Below are positions 26,193 through 36,518 of a stretch of 64,000 bases of DNA, one piece after another. The DNA is taken from contig NZ_JAMWYS010000006.1 of the NCBI RefSeq assembly GCF_023914155.1, forward strand, positions 62,001 to 126,000, written 5' to 3'. How positions within the stretch are numbered: the first letter of the stretch is position 1; each line of letters begins with the position of its first letter. This DNA comes from Solitalea agri. Its GTDB lineage: Bacteria; Bacteroidota; Bacteroidia; Sphingobacteriales; Sphingobacteriaceae. The translations under genes were made by a program, and so were the position numbers. The notes below the pieces were generated by a model. That model was not told the DNA's origin and searched no databases. It worked only from the letters and a program-made list of their open reading frames with translations.

Positions 26193-29100
26193 TTATTGAT
26201 CAGAATGTTCCTCTTCTTCAAACTTCTTTTTTTCACTAGCATATACCGATGGAATGATTCCAAATTCAGCTTTGAAAATTTTGGTAAAGTATTTAGGGTT
26301 GCTGAAACCTACCTCATAAGCAATTTCGGAAACAGTAAGTTGGCTCTTTTCAAGTAATTGAGTGGCCCGATTTAAACGAATTGACTTAATAAACTCGATA
26401 GGCGTTTTTCCGGTAATGGTCAATATTTTTTTGTAAAGCGCTACCCTGCTCATATTCACTTCTGCACTTAATTCTTCTACCGAAAACTCGGAATTACTGA
26501 TGTTTTTTTCAACCACCTGCAAAACATTTTGAATGAATTTCTCATCCAGAGAGTCTATTTTAATTTCTGTTGGTTTAACCTCAACCTGTTTCTGAAATGT
26601 TTTTCTTAACGATTCTTGCTGGTACAGTAGGTTTCGGATCTTAGAAAGCAATACCTCAAAGTTGAAAGGTTTAGTCATATAATCACTGGCACCTGTTTCC
26701 AGCCCTTTTAATAACTGATCCTCACCAATTAGTGCCGTTAACAAAATAACCGGAATGTGCGTAGTGCGTTTATCGTTCTTAATTTTCCCGCAAAGTTCAA
26801 TACCATTCATTTCGGGCATAGTAATATCGCTCACAATTAAATTAGGGTGTTGCGAAAGCGCCTTTTGCCAGCCCTCCTTACCATTTGAGGCCTCTATTAT
26901 GTTAAAATATTGCTTTAAATTGTCTTTCAGATAGAAACGAAAATCTTCATTATCCTCCACCAACAGTAACGTAGCTTTTTTACTTCCAAGTTCTAACTTA
27001 TTTTCCTCAGTTATTTCAGGTTCCTCATTCATTGCCCCCTCATCATCTGATTGCTTAACTGTTTGCATATCAGCCTTTTTTAATGGCAATCGAACAGTAA
27101 AACAACTTCCCTCACCTGGTTCACTTTCAACCGTAATACTACCTTTATGTAATCGAACAAACTCCTTTGTAATCGCCAAACCTATTCCACTACCTTGATT
27201 TACAATAGATCCAGGAACTTCATTTTGGAAAAACTGATCGAAAATTTGTTGCTGTTTATCTTGTTCAATTCCAATTCCATTGTCCTTTACCTGAATTTCG
27301 AGCGCTTTTTCTGCTGAATTTTCGGTTGATTCGATCAAATTAACGGTTACACTTATTTCACCATTTTCGGGAGTGAACTTAAAAGCATTGGAAAGTAGAT
27401 TAAATAAGATCCGCTCCAGTTTTTCATGATCACATTCGGTGATAAGCGACTGAATATCAGATGTAAACTTAAAATTTATATTCTTTTTATCAGCCATATC
27501 GGTAAACGAATAGGAGCTTTCTTTGATAAGCTGAATGATATCGCCGCGTCGTGGATACAATTTATGCTCGCGAACTTCCATTTTCCGAAAATCAAGTAAC
27601 TGATTAACCATGTTTAGCAAGCGTTTTGCATTACGATTAATAAGTTGCAGCTGAACAATCTCGTCTTTATTGTTTGTTTGTTTCAGCATTTTATCAAGAG
27701 GAGCTAATATTAATGAAAGTGGTGTACGGAACTCATGACTAACGTTGGTAAAGAATTTTATTTTCATCATGTCGAGCTCATGCATGCGGTGCGCTTGCTG
27801 ACGTTCCTGCTCCAGTTTAAATTTCTGCCTAATCTTTTCTATTCCACGTTTTCTGATATAGAAAACTAATCCTACTAATGCTAAAAAATAAATACCATAA
27901 GCCAACGGACTTTTCCAAAATGGCGGTAATACTTTTATTTTAAGCGTAAGTTCTTTGCCTCCTAATGCATTATCGCTTGAAATTGTCTTCACTCTGAAAA
28001 CATAATCACCGGCATCAAGGTTGGTATAAGTTGCTTTTCGGGTTTCACCATCTGCAATCAGCCAGTCCTTATCAAAACCTTCAAGTATATAGGCATAGGT
28101 AACTTTATCGGGATGAGTAAAGTTCAAAGCGGCAAATTCTAATGAGAAAACGTTCTCATTGTAATTGATCACAATATCATCCGTTTCGCTAATAGATTTT
28201 TTCAGCAGTATCTTCCCGTTTGCTTTATTTCCGATCTCCACACTTTTATTGAAAACCTGCAAATCGGTAAGCAAAACAGGGTCTGTATTTTGTGTGGACT
28301 TTATATCAGCAGGGTTAAATAAATTAAACCCATTTCCGCCCCCAAATATCAACTCACCTTTTGAGGTTCTTAAAGCCGATCGTTCATTAAACGCCCTTCC
28401 CTGCAAACCGTCTTGTTCATCATATTTTTTTATCAGAAAGGAGAGTTCTTTTTTGGGGTTAACCGTTATGCATATTTTGGCTATACCATTCGGAGTACTG
28501 ACCCACACATTTTTATTAGCATCTTCTAAAATGGCAACAATTGTGTTTTCTGGCAATCCATTTCGTGTATCAAGTGTTGCTATTCTATTTCTTTTTGTAT
28601 CAAAAACATTTAGACCATCACGAGTAGCCACCCACACTCTTCCCGATACATCCTCTAAAAAAGTTATGACATTGTTGTTACTTAGGCTTTTAGGGTCACC
28701 TTCCACATGTCCGTAATGAAAAAATTTGCCTGATTGGTTATCCAGCACATCAAAACCTTCGGAAGTTCCGATCCAAATGTTCCCTAATTTATCTTCGAGT
28801 AAAGATGAAATATAATTTGAACGAACCGTATTAGGCACCCGTGGATTAAAATGCTTAAAGGTTTTGGTTTTACGATCGAGCTGATCCAAACCCCCTGAAA
28901 GCGTGCCAACCCATAATCTTCCTTGCGAATCTTCTAAAATATCCCAAACACGATCATCACTTAAGCTATTCGGGTTGTTTTCGTTATGACGATAATGAGT
29001 GAACTTTTTACCATCGTAACAATCCAAACCACCGTAATAAGTCCCTATCCACAATTTTTGCTCACGATCAATAAACATCCCGACAATTACATCATTACTT

Positions 29101-30347
29101 AAACTGTTGGGATTAGCTGCATTATGAAGGTATTGTGTAAATGTTCCGTCCTTGCGATTAAAATAAATGAGCCCTCCCCCATTAGTACCGATCCAAATAT
29201 TGCCCTTTGCATCTTCTACAAAGCGGTTTACATCCTCATAAGGCAATGAGCTCTTATCGGTTTGCCGGCGTTTGTACAGTGGAAACTGTATGATATTTTC
29301 ATGATAATAGCTGATTCCTTTTTTAAAGGTTCCGGCCCAAATAATTCCTGTATCATCTTTATAAATGGTGATGACACTATTTTGGCCGATCGATTTATTA
29401 TCATCTTCTTTATTAAGTAGGTAGCGAACTTTAAATGTTTTTTTATCAATTAAGTTTATGCCACCATGGTCGGTTCCAATCCAAATAACCCCTGTAGCAT
29501 CTTGCACAATGCCATTTACAAGATTCGAATTCAGTTTTATACTTCCCGAATCTTTATTAATTGGTAAAAATGTTTTCGAAACGAGATTATAATAAACAAC
29601 ACCCTGAGGTGAGCTGTAGTTATAAACCCAAAGGTCATCCTGGGTATCAACAAATATTCTAAAATCAGATGCTTGTCCTAATGGTTTTCCAAAAGGATAA
29701 ATCCGGGAAATAACTTTGTCGGTTTTAGTGTTTAGCAGTTCCACCACTCCATTTGCATGAATTATCCAAAGGTTTCCTTGCTTATTTTCAGCTAAACCAG
29801 TTATCAGACTTGCATCCGGAGAATTTAAATTACTTCGATTATTGGTATAACGAATTAGTTCTTTTGATTGAGGATTATACTTATACAACCCTGATTGCTG
29901 ACTTAAAAACCAAAAACTACCTTTCGCATCTTTTCTGATCTCTTTAATAGCAATGTCTTTAATGTCAATTTCTGCAAGTACAGGTTGTATGTTTCGGTTA
30001 AAAGATTCGGTTAAAGGATCATAAATATTATAACCGGTACGGGTTTGAACCCATAATTTATTTCCCGGACCTTCAAAAATATTGGCGATGTAATCATCGT
30101 TGATCGATGTTGTATCGCGTAAGTTGTGCCTGAAAGTCTTGAATTTATAACCATCATAACGGTTCAGCCCCGACATGGTTCCAAACCACATGAACCCTTT
30201 TGAATCTTTAAAAATGCAGTTTACTTCATTATGAGAAAGTCCTTTATGAATATCAAGGTGAAGAAATTGGTATTGTCCATTTTGAGCGAGAGCATATGTA
30301 TTTAGAATAATGATTAAAAGAACGGTTAGGTTGAATCGGATTCTCAT
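26193..30347 (-). CDS. Hybrid two-component system sensor-regulator (HTCS)
   Basis: This 1384-residue one-protein regulator senses an oligosaccharide in the periplasm and activates polysaccharide genes. The order is: signal peptide, about a dozen Reg_prop beta-propeller repeats (WIGTxxGG patterns), a Y_Y_Y domain, a membrane helix near 810-830, a histidine kinase with the H-box NVSHEFRTP near 870, HATPase boxes (FNLLSNAFKFT, DNGIGI, GSGIGLAITKE), a receiver with phospho-Asp near 1172 (IVSDITMPEMNG), and a C-terminal AraC-type helix-turn-helix ending in SEIAYEVGFSNPKYFTKIFK. I prefer the ATG at 30347, which starts the signal peptide; an ATG at 30368 is possible. It is transcribed alone, just upstream of the main operon it most likely controls. 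Confidence 0.95.
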   Translation of the reverse strand: MRIRFNLTVLLIIILNTYALAQNGQYQFLHLDIHKGLSHNEVNCIFKDSKGFMWFGTMSGLNRYDGYKFKTFRHNLRDTTSINDDYIANIFEGPGNKLWVQTRTGYNIYDPLTESFNRNIQPVLAEIDIKDIAIKEIRKDAKGSFWFLSQQSGLYKYNPQSKELIRYTNNRSNLNSPDASLITGLAENKQGNLWIIHANGVVELLNTKTDKVISRIYPFGKPLGQASDFRIFVDTQDDLWVYNYSSPQGVVYYNLVSKTFLPINKDSGSIKLNSNLVNGIVQDATGVIWIGTDHGGINLIDKKTFKVRYLLNKEDDNKSIGQNSVITIYKDDTGIIWAGTFKKGISYYHENIIQFPLYKRRQTDKSSLPYEDVNRFVEDAKGNIWIGTNGGGLIYFNRKDGTFTQYLHNAANPNSLSNDVIVGMFIDREQKLWIGTYYGGLDCYDGKKFTHYRHNENNPNSLSDDRVWDILEDSQGRLWVGTLSGGLDQLDRKTKTFKHFNPRVPNTVRSNYISSLLEDKLGNIWIGTSEGFDVLDNQSGKFFHYGHVEGDPKSLSNNNVITFLEDVSGRVWVATRDGLNVFDTKRNRIATLDTRNGLPENTIVAILEDANKNVWVSTPNGIAKICITVNPKKELSFLIKKYDEQDGLQGRAFNERSALRTSKGELIFGGGNGFNLFNPADIKSTQNTDPVLLTDLQVFNKSVEIGNKANGKILLKKSISETDDIVINYNENVFSLEFAALNFTHPDKVTYAYILEGFDKDWLIADGETRKATYTNLDAGDYVFRVKTISSDNALGGKELTLKIKVLPPFWKSPLAYGIYFLALVGLVFYIRKRGIEKIRQKFKLEQERQQAHRMHELDMMKIKFFTNVSHEFRTPLSLILAPLDKMLKQTNNKDEIVQLQLINRNAKRLLNMVNQLLDFRKMEVREHKLYPRRGDIIQLIKESSYSFTDMADKKNINFKFTSDIQSLITECDHEKLERILFNLLSNAFKFTPENGEISVTVNLIESTENSAEKALEIQVKDNGIGIEQDKQQQIFDQFFQNEVPGSIVNQGSGIGLAITKEFVRLHKGSITVESEPGEGSCFTVRLPLKKADMQTVKQSDDEGAMNEEPEITEENKLELGSKKATLLLVEDNEDFRFYLKDNLKQYFNIIEASNGKEGWQKALSQHPNLIVSDITMPEMNGIELCGKIKNDKRTTHIPVILLTALIGEDQLLKGLETGASDYMTKPFNFEVLLSKIRNLLYQQESLRKTFQKQVEVKPTEIKIDSLDEKFIQNVLQVVEKNISNSEFSVEELSAEVNMSRVALYKKILTITGKTPIEFIKSIRLNRATQLLEKSQLTVSEIAYEVGFSNPKYFTKIFKAEFGIIPSVYASEKKKFEEEEHSDQ

Positions 30348-30378
30348 AACAAAATTTCTAGATAGCATTCAATAACAA

Positions 30379-30423
30379 CAGGATTAAGTAATATAAAACG
30401 TACGCTTTATTTACTTAATCCTG
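30379..30423 (-). terminator. Hairpin between symporter and sensor-regulator genes
   Basis: A perfect 13-bp stem (30379-30391 with 30411-30423) lies 21 bp after the symporter stop. The loop contains a further short self-complementary stretch. No long U-run follows, so efficiency is uncertain. Confidence 0.65.
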
Positions 30424-30443
30424 TAATCATTTATAGTTGTTGA

Positions 30444-32204
30444 TTACCAGAAAATGGTATACAAGGCAACTAGTAAGCCTACAATAATTAAGGCTCCAAC
30501 AGCAAAACCAGGAGTGGTTTTAAACATGCTGGTATCTACCTCAAGGCCTTTTGATTTTTTCACTTTAACTGAAGTACCGGTTTCAGAGGTAACAACTTCA
30601 TCACCATACTCGTGCAATTCGTCTGCTTCAGTTAACTCATCATCACTAACTGGTTTTTTACCTTCAATTAGACTGATGACCACCATTATAGCCACACAAA
30701 TTACAAATACAAATCCCATACGATCAAGGAATGGAATTTCATAAACCCCCGAGCCATTATCTTTTGAGAAACCGCTTGAAGCAAGGAACGACAAATCAGC
30801 AAAGGTTGGAAGGAATTTAAAGAACACTGATAGAATGAATCCACCGATGGTGGCGAATAAAGCCGCATTAGAGGTAGTACGTTTCCAGAAGAAACCAAGG
30901 ATAAACATGGCAAAAATTCCAGGTGACACAAATCCGGTATATTCCTGAATGTACTCGAATCCACCTTTTTTATCAATCCCTAAATGCGGAGCAATGATAA
31001 TAGCTAAAAGCATTGCCGCTACTACCGTTATTTTACCAATATTAACCAGCTTCTTTTCGTCAGCATTGGTATTGAATACTTTTTTATAGATATCCAACGT
31101 AAAAATAGTAGCGATACTGTTGGCCTTACCGGCTAATGAAGCAACAACTGCGGCCACAAGTGCTGCAAATGAAAGTCCTTTTAAACCAGCAGGTAATAAG
31201 TTCAATAATACAGGATAAGCTTTATCAGGATTCACTTCCCCATTTTGCAACATCTCTGTTTGAAAAGCGCCTTCCTTATACAATAAGTAAGCAGCAATTC
31301 CAGGTATCACCACAATAAGCGGCATTAACATCTTTAAGAAGGCGGCGAATAAGATACCTCCTCTGGCGGTTTTCAGATCGGCACCTAGTGCACGCTGGGT
31401 AATGTATTGGTTACAGCCCCAATAGTTCAGGTTCACAATCCACATACCACCAATTAACACGGTTAAGCCTGGCAAACTCATATAATTAGGGTTACTCTTA
31501 TCGAAAATCATATGGAAATGGTCTCCTGCTTTGCTTGTTAGATGACCGAAACCACTTAATACGCCTGAAGATCCATAATGTTCAGATACCATGTTCAGGG
31601 CTAAATAGGTTGTGGCTAATCCTCCCAAGATCAGGAAGAATACCTGAATAACATCGGTATAACCAATTACCTTCATTCCACCTAACGTAATTATAACAGC
31701 AAATGCTGCAAGGGCCAACATACAGATGTTTAAATCGATACCCGAAATGCTCGTGATTGCCAAAGCCCCCAAATACAAGATGGAAGTAAGGTTAACCACT
31801 ACATACAGTAATAACCAAAACACGGCCATGATCATGCTCACCGTTGAATTATACCGCTGATTTAAAAACTGCGGCATGGTGTAGATCTTATTTTTAAGAT
31901 ATACCGGGATAAAGAAAACCGCTACGATTATTAATGTAGCTGCCGCCATCCACTCATAAGTTGCAATGGCTAGCCCCAGCTTAAAGCCAGAACCACTCAT
32001 ACCGATAAACTGCTCGGCAGAAATGTTAGAAGCAATAAGTGAAGCACCGATTGCCCACCATGTCAATGAACCTTCTGCTAAGAAGTAATCTTTTGAACTC
32101 GCACTTGCTGATTTCTTCCTCCGATATACCCAAAAGCCATAAACGGCAATGATCAGGAAATAAACCAGAAACACGATGTAATCCTTGGTTTCAAGTGTTT
32201 TCAT
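30444..32204 (-). CDS. Sodium:solute symporter (SSS/SGLT family), likely xylose or glucose uptake
   Basis: A 586-residue inner-membrane protein with about 13-14 hydrophobic helices, of the SGLT-like branch. Visible blocks are EGSLTWWAIGASLIASNISAEQ and VNLNYWGCNQYITQRALGA, both typical of sodium/sugar symporters; the intracellular loop near residues 530-560 is acidic. It would bring a monosaccharide freed in the periplasm into the cytoplasm using the sodium gradient. It lies 122 bp downstream of xylA on the same strand and is probably co-transcribed with xylBA, which points to xylose. Substrate cannot be read from sequence alone. Confidence 0.88.
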   Translation of the reverse strand: MKTLETKDYIVFLVYFLIIAVYGFWVYRRKKSASASSKDYFLAEGSLTWWAIGASLIASNISAEQFIGMSGSGFKLGLAIATYEWMAAATLIIVAVFFIPVYLKNKIYTMPQFLNQRYNSTVSMIMAVFWLLLYVVVNLTSILYLGALAITSISGIDLNICMLALAAFAVIITLGGMKVIGYTDVIQVFFLILGGLATTYLALNMVSEHYGSSGVLSGFGHLTSKAGDHFHMIFDKSNPNYMSLPGLTVLIGGMWIVNLNYWGCNQYITQRALGADLKTARGGILFAAFLKMLMPLIVVIPGIAAYLLYKEGAFQTEMLQNGEVNPDKAYPVLLNLLPAGLKGLSFAALVAAVVASLAGKANSIATIFTLDIYKKVFNTNADEKKLVNIGKITVVAAMLLAIIIAPHLGIDKKGGFEYIQEYTGFVSPGIFAMFILGFFWKRTTSNAALFATIGGFILSVFFKFLPTFADLSFLASSGFSKDNGSGVYEIPFLDRMGFVFVICVAIMVVISLIEGKKPVSDDELTEADELHEYGDEVVTSETGTSVKVKKSKGLEVDTSMFKTTPGFAVGALIIVGLLVALYTIFW

Positions 32205-32326
32205 AAAAAAATTAAGGTTTCGTAATGAAAAATTTTAGTTGGTTGTAAAATATTAATTGGTCGGTTAACGGCTTTTTTATCCCGGCGACGAATATATATT
32301 TTAAAATGATTTTTTATTGATTCTGA

Positions 32327-33658
32327 TTAAATAAAGCGATTGATTAAATTTTCAATGTATTCTTGTTTTCCACTTCTTACTTCAGGCTCACCATTAGCAG
32401 CTGCAAAATCTCTTAAATCCTGAAGGGTTAATTTACCCTGTTCAAATTCCTTCCCTTTTCCAATGTCAAATGAAGCATAACGCTCTTGGCGCAGTTTTGC
32501 GAAATCTGATTTTTGAAGAATGTTATCAGCGATAATTAAAGCGCGGGCAAAGTTATCGGCACCACCAATATGCGCATAGAATAAGTCGGCCGGATCGGTG
32601 GAGTTTCTTCTGATCTTAGCGTCGAAATTGATACCTCCGCCTTTCAAACCTCCCGACTGCAAAATAACCAGCATTGCTTCGGTTAACTCATTCAGATTAG
32701 TTGGGAACTGATCGGTATCCCAACCATTTTGGTAATCACCACGATTAGCATCGATAGAGCCTAACAAACCTGCATCAGCAGAAACCTGTAGTTCATGTTG
32801 GAAGGTATGGCCGGCTAACGTTGCGTGGTTTACTTCAATATTTAATTTGAAATCATTTAATAGATCATGCTGACGCAAGAAACCAATAACAGTTGCTGCA
32901 TCATAATCATACTGATGTTTAGAAGGCTCGCAAGGTTTAGGTTCAATAAAAAACGTTCCTTTAAATCCTTGTAAACGGGCATAATCGCGTGCAGTTCTTA
33001 AAAACTCTGCCAAATGCTCCTTTTCACGTTTCATGTCGGTGTTCAGTAACGACATGTAGCCTTCGCGTCCACCCCAAAACACGTAATTCTCTCCACCCAA
33101 CTCAATAGTAGCATCTAAAGCAGCTTTTACCTGGGCAGCTCCATGAGCCAAAACATGAAAATCAGGATTGGTAGAAGCACCGTTCATATAACGGCGGTGT
33201 GAAAACAAATTGGCTGTACCCCATAATAGTTTTACACCACTTGCCTTTTGCTTTTCTTTAGCATATTCGGTGATGGCGGCCAAACGTCTTTCATTTTCAA
33301 CAATGTCATTTCCATAGTCAACCAGGTCAACATCATGAAAACAATAATATGGTAGATTTAACTTGGTGATCAACTCAAAAGCTGCATCCATTTTGTCTTT
33401 CGCACGTTCAACAGCATCTCCCTTTTCATTCCATGGGAAAATATGCGTAGCCTCTCCAAAGGGATCTGCACCGTTTCCACAGAATGAATGCCAGTAAGCT
33501 ACTGCAAATCTTAAATGCTCTTTAAGAGTTTTACCTGCAACTACTTTATTTTCATCATACCAACGGTAAGCTAAGGGATTGTCTGATTGAGGACCTTCGA
33601 ACTTGATCTGATCAATTCCTTTAAAATATTCTTTGTTTCCTAAAACTACTTGTGACAT
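32327..33658 (-). CDS. xylA: Xylose isomerase
   Basis: A 443-residue class II xylose isomerase converting D-xylose to D-xylulose. The N-terminus ([20 protein letters not shown]) is typical of the long class. The catalytic base pair His108/Asp111 is in CFHDVDLVD. Metal-ligand blocks are [34 protein letters not shown], and [17 protein letters not shown]. Length equals that of the E. coli enzyme family. Its first 13 bp overlap the end of xylB, indicating translational coupling. It turns xylose released by the two alpha-xylosidases into a pentose-phosphate-pathway intermediate. Confidence 0.97.
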   Translation of the reverse strand: MSQVVLGNKEYFKGIDQIKFEGPQSDNPLAYRWYDENKVVAGKTLKEHLRFAVAYWHSFCGNGADPFGEATHIFPWNEKGDAVERAKDKMDAAFELITKLNLPYYCFHDVDLVDYGNDIVENERRLAAITEYAKEKQKASGVKLLWGTANLFSHRRYMNGASTNPDFHVLAHGAAQVKAALDATIELGGENYVFWGGREGYMSLLNTDMKREKEHLAEFLRTARDYARLQGFKGTFFIEPKPCEPSKHQYDYDAATVIGFLRQHDLLNDFKLNIEVNHATLAGHTFQHELQVSADAGLLGSIDANRGDYQNGWDTDQFPTNLNELTEAMLVILQSGGLKGGGINFDAKIRRNSTDPADLFYAHIGGADNFARALIIADNILQKSDFAKLRQERYASFDIGKGKEFEQGKLTLQDLRDFAAANGEPEVRSGKQEYIENLINRFI

Positions 33659-35154
33659 AAAATTTCTTCTTGTTCTGTATTGTTGATTTGTTTGTTCAAT
33701 AATTCTTTCCAGTTCTGATAAGCAGACTCGTAAGCATCAGTCTGAGTTGGCTCTACCTTTTTTGCAGCTTGCATATTGGTAAAAGCGTCCGCCGCAGATG
33801 CAAAGGCTTTTACCCCAATGCCAGCTCCTAATGCAGCACCCACACTTCCATCATTTTTATAAAGTTCAACCGGAGTATTGGTAGCATTAACAAAAGCTTC
33901 TGTAAACAGCTCACTCTGAAACATATTGGCCATTCCGGCTTTTATAATGCTTGGATGCATTCCGTTTGAACGCATAATATCCAATCCATAGCGGAAAGCG
34001 AAGGCAATGCCTTCTTGCGTTGCCCGGAAGATATCAGCACGTGTATGTTTATTTAAATCGAGATTTTGAAAATGAGCACCTATTTGTTGGTTGTTCAATA
34101 CACGCTCGGCACCGTTACCAAAAGGTAAAATCCGTAAACCATTGCTACCTATCGCAACTTTCTGAGCCTCATGATTCATCGCTGCATAACTATCGGCATT
34201 GAATTTATCTTTCACCCAACGATTTAAAATACCAGTTCCATTAATGCACAATAGCACGCCTAATCGTACTTTATCACACGAATAATTAACATGGGCAAAT
34301 GGATTTACCCGAGATTGAGGATCATAGGTAAGTTCGTCGCTAACACCATAAATCACCCCTGAAGTTCCGGCTGTTGCCGCTACTTCACCTGGGTTCAGCA
34401 CATTTAACGACAAGGCATTATTGGGCTGATCACCTGCTTTATAGGTTACCGGAATACCGGTTTTCAGCAATAACTTTGCGGCTACATCTGCCGTAAGTTC
34501 TCCGTAATTAGAAAATACCGGAAGAATGGAAGGAATGAGATTTTTACTGAATCCGAAGTAATTCAATACATCCGATGAAACGTCGTTAGCTTCAAAATCC
34601 CAAAAAATCCCTTCAGAAAGGGCCGAGAAGTTGGTGTTGATCTCTCCGGTAAGTTTCATGGCAACAAAATCGCCAGGCAACATCACCTTATCAATTTGAT
34701 CAAATATCGCAGGCTCGTTTTCTTTTACCCAAGCAAGTTTTGAAGCGGTAAAGTTTCCAGGTGAGTTTAAAAGCCTTGATAGACATTTTTCTTTCCCAAT
34801 GGTTTGAAAGGCTCTTTCGCCAATTGCAACTGCACGACTATCGCACCAGATAATGGAATTACGCAATACATTTTTATGCTTATCAACTACAACCATACCG
34901 TGCATTTGATAAGCTATACCAATTGCTCCAATATCTAAAGGGTTATATTTATTGCTGGCATGAACGCGTAGAATGGCTTGTTGTATATGTTCCCACCAGG
35001 TTTCAGGGGCTTGTTCGGCCCAGCCGGTCTGTATTGCAATCACAGGATTTTCAGTATCGGGATATTGTGCAGCAGCAACACATTGCTGCGTAGACGAGTC
35101 AACAACCGAAACTTTGATTGATGAGGTACCTAAATCTATTCCTAATAATAGCAT
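33646..35154 (-). CDS. xylB: Xylulokinase
   Basis: A 502-residue FGGY-family kinase phosphorylating D-xylulose to xylulose 5-phosphate. The N-terminal ATP/Mg block is [28 protein letters not shown] near 88 is the xylulokinase substrate block, and [12 protein letters not shown] lies near the phosphate-binding region. The C-terminal block [23 protein letters not shown] matches the FGGY signature region. It is the first gene of the xylB-xylA(-symporter) unit, with the promoter in the 289-bp gap shared with a LacI-type regulator. Confidence 0.96.
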   Translation of the reverse strand: MLLLGIDLGTSSIKVSVVDSSTQQCVAAAQYPDTENPVIAIQTGWAEQAPETWWEHIQQAILRVHASNKYNPLDIGAIGIAYQMHGMVVVDKHKNVLRNSIIWCDSRAVAIGERAFQTIGKEKCLSRLLNSPGNFTASKLAWVKENEPAIFDQIDKVMLPGDFVAMKLTGEINTNFSALSEGIFWDFEANDVSSDVLNYFGFSKNLIPSILPVFSNYGELTADVAAKLLLKTGIPVTYKAGDQPNNALSLNVLNPGEVAATAGTSGVIYGVSDELTYDPQSRVNPFAHVNYSCDKVRLGVLLCINGTGILNRWVKDKFNADSYAAMNHEAQKVAIGSNGLRILPFGNGAERVLNNQQIGAHFQNLDLNKHTRADIFRATQEGIAFAFRYGLDIMRSNGMHPSIIKAGMANMFQSELFTEAFVNATNTPVELYKNDGSVGAALGAGIGVKAFASAADAFTNMQAAKKVEPTQTDAYESAYQNWKELLNKQINNTEQEEILCHK

Positions 35155-35237
35155 GTCTTATTATTATACCTATAGTAGAAAACCTTATAGATGAGCGGCT
35201 TAAACAAGATTTTCAATAAAAAAATTGGTCGTTCTAA

Positions 35238-35268
35238 AAAACGTTTTAACTTTGTTCCAACGTTGGAA
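35238..35268. promoter_or_regulatory. Probable LacI-family operators in the xylB/regulator gap
   Basis: TTCCAACGTTGGAA at 35255-35268 is a perfect 14-bp palindrome with a central CG, the typical form of LacI/GalR-family operators. AAAACGTTTT at 35238-35247, also CG-centred, lies 19 bp away centre to centre. They are placed 84-114 bp from the xylB start and about 175-205 bp from the regulator start, suitable for repression of xylB and autoregulation. Confidence 0.65.
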
Positions 35269-35443
35269 TAAAAGTAGAGGTAAAGTTTAAAAAACCAAAC
35301 TTTATTTTAACTTTTTTCATCCATCCAAACTTTTATGGCTTTAAACCCTTAGAGGTAAGTAAAATAAATGGTACATATGAATTGAAATAGTATTTTTTGT
35401 TGCCATTTTAGCTAGCCAAAAACGCAGTAAAAAAATTAAACCA

Positions 35444-36457
35444 TTGAAGAAAACTACCATACACGATATAGCCCGCGAGTTAAACATTACATTTTCAACT
35501 GTTGCCAAAGCACTGAATGATCATCCGCGTATTGCCGCAGCCACTAAAGAAGCCGTCCGCGAAATGGCCATCAAACTAAATTACCAGCAAAACAAATTAG
35601 CATCTTCATTAAGATCAGGACGAACAGGTATTGTCGGAGTACTAGTTCCAACTTTAGATGTTAGCTTTTTTAGCTCGGTAGTACATGGTATTGAAACGGT
35701 GATGAATGAAAACGGATATAATATCCTTCTTTATCAATCGAAAGAAATATATGAAGATGAAATAAGAGGTGTTGATACCTTCTTACAAACACGGGTTGAA
35801 GGTATTATATCGTCAGTTGCTTTATCTACAAAAAATTACGACCATTTCATTGATCTTAAGAAACGAAAGATTCCTTTACTGATGTTTGACCGTACGGTGG
35901 ATGAAATTGGTGTTCCGTATGTACGTATTGATGATTACGGAGGTGGTTTTATGGCAACGGAACATCTCATAAAACAAGGCTGTAAAAGAATTGTACATAT
36001 TTCAACTGATCAACAGGTAGAAATTTTTAAAGAACGCTTACGTGGTTACAAGGAGGCTTTACTAAAGTACGGGTTACCAATAGATGAGAGCTTGATATTT
36101 TATGGCAACCTATCAATTGAACTGGGTAAAAACTGTATTAAAAAGTTAGTTGATGAAAAAGTAGATTTTGACGGTGTTTTTGCTTTTGAAGATTATACCG
36201 GTTTGGGCGCTTTAAAAGAATTGAAAGACCTAAAAATAAACGTTCCTGAACAGGTAAAGGTAATTGCCTTTGCGAACGAGGCCTTTGGAGCGCATATTAC
36301 ACCATCAATGAGCACGGTTGATCAGCAAACCGTAAAAATGGGCGAAGAAGCGGCCAGGTTATTTCTTAAACTAATTAAGGAAAATAAATACTACGAAAAT
36401 GCTCCAGAACAGATTATCCTCGATCCGATATTGATTCAACGTGAATCTTCTCAATAA
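35444..36457 (+). CDS. LacI-family transcriptional regulator of the xylose genes
   Basis: A 337-residue LacI/GalR-type regulator. Residues 1-50 form the helix-turn-helix and hinge (TTIHDIARELNITFSTVAKALNDHPRIAAATKE), followed by a periplasmic-binding-protein-like sensor domain (VGVLVPTLDVSFFSSVVHGIE onward). The start is a TTG at 35444; no ATG occurs before the HTH and the family begins at exactly this point (KKTTIHDIA). It is divergent from xylB, with CG-centred palindromes between them. The likely effector is xylose or a xylose-derived sugar. There is no sign of decay. Confidence 0.9.
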   Translation: MKKTTIHDIARELNITFSTVAKALNDHPRIAAATKEAVREMAIKLNYQQNKLASSLRSGRTGIVGVLVPTLDVSFFSSVVHGIETVMNENGYNILLYQSKEIYEDEIRGVDTFLQTRVEGIISSVALSTKNYDHFIDLKKRKIPLLMFDRTVDEIGVPYVRIDDYGGGFMATEHLIKQGCKRIVHISTDQQVEIFKERLRGYKEALLKYGLPIDESLIFYGNLSIELGKNCIKKLVDEKVDFDGVFAFEDYTGLGALKELKDLKINVPEQVKVIAFANEAFGAHITPSMSTVDQQTVKMGEEAARLFLKLIKENKYYENAPEQIILDPILIQRESSQ

Positions 36458-36518
36458 AACAAACACTTTAATTAATTTTCTATAAAACTAAAATTAACAA
36501 GTAGTTATATAGCTATAC

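Noticed and set aside
28165-28716. 183-codon open frame on the plus strand
   Set aside because: It is antisense to the propeller/Y_Y_Y region of the sensor-regulator, has a Ser/Leu/Pro-rich shadow composition, and lacks a family resemblance.
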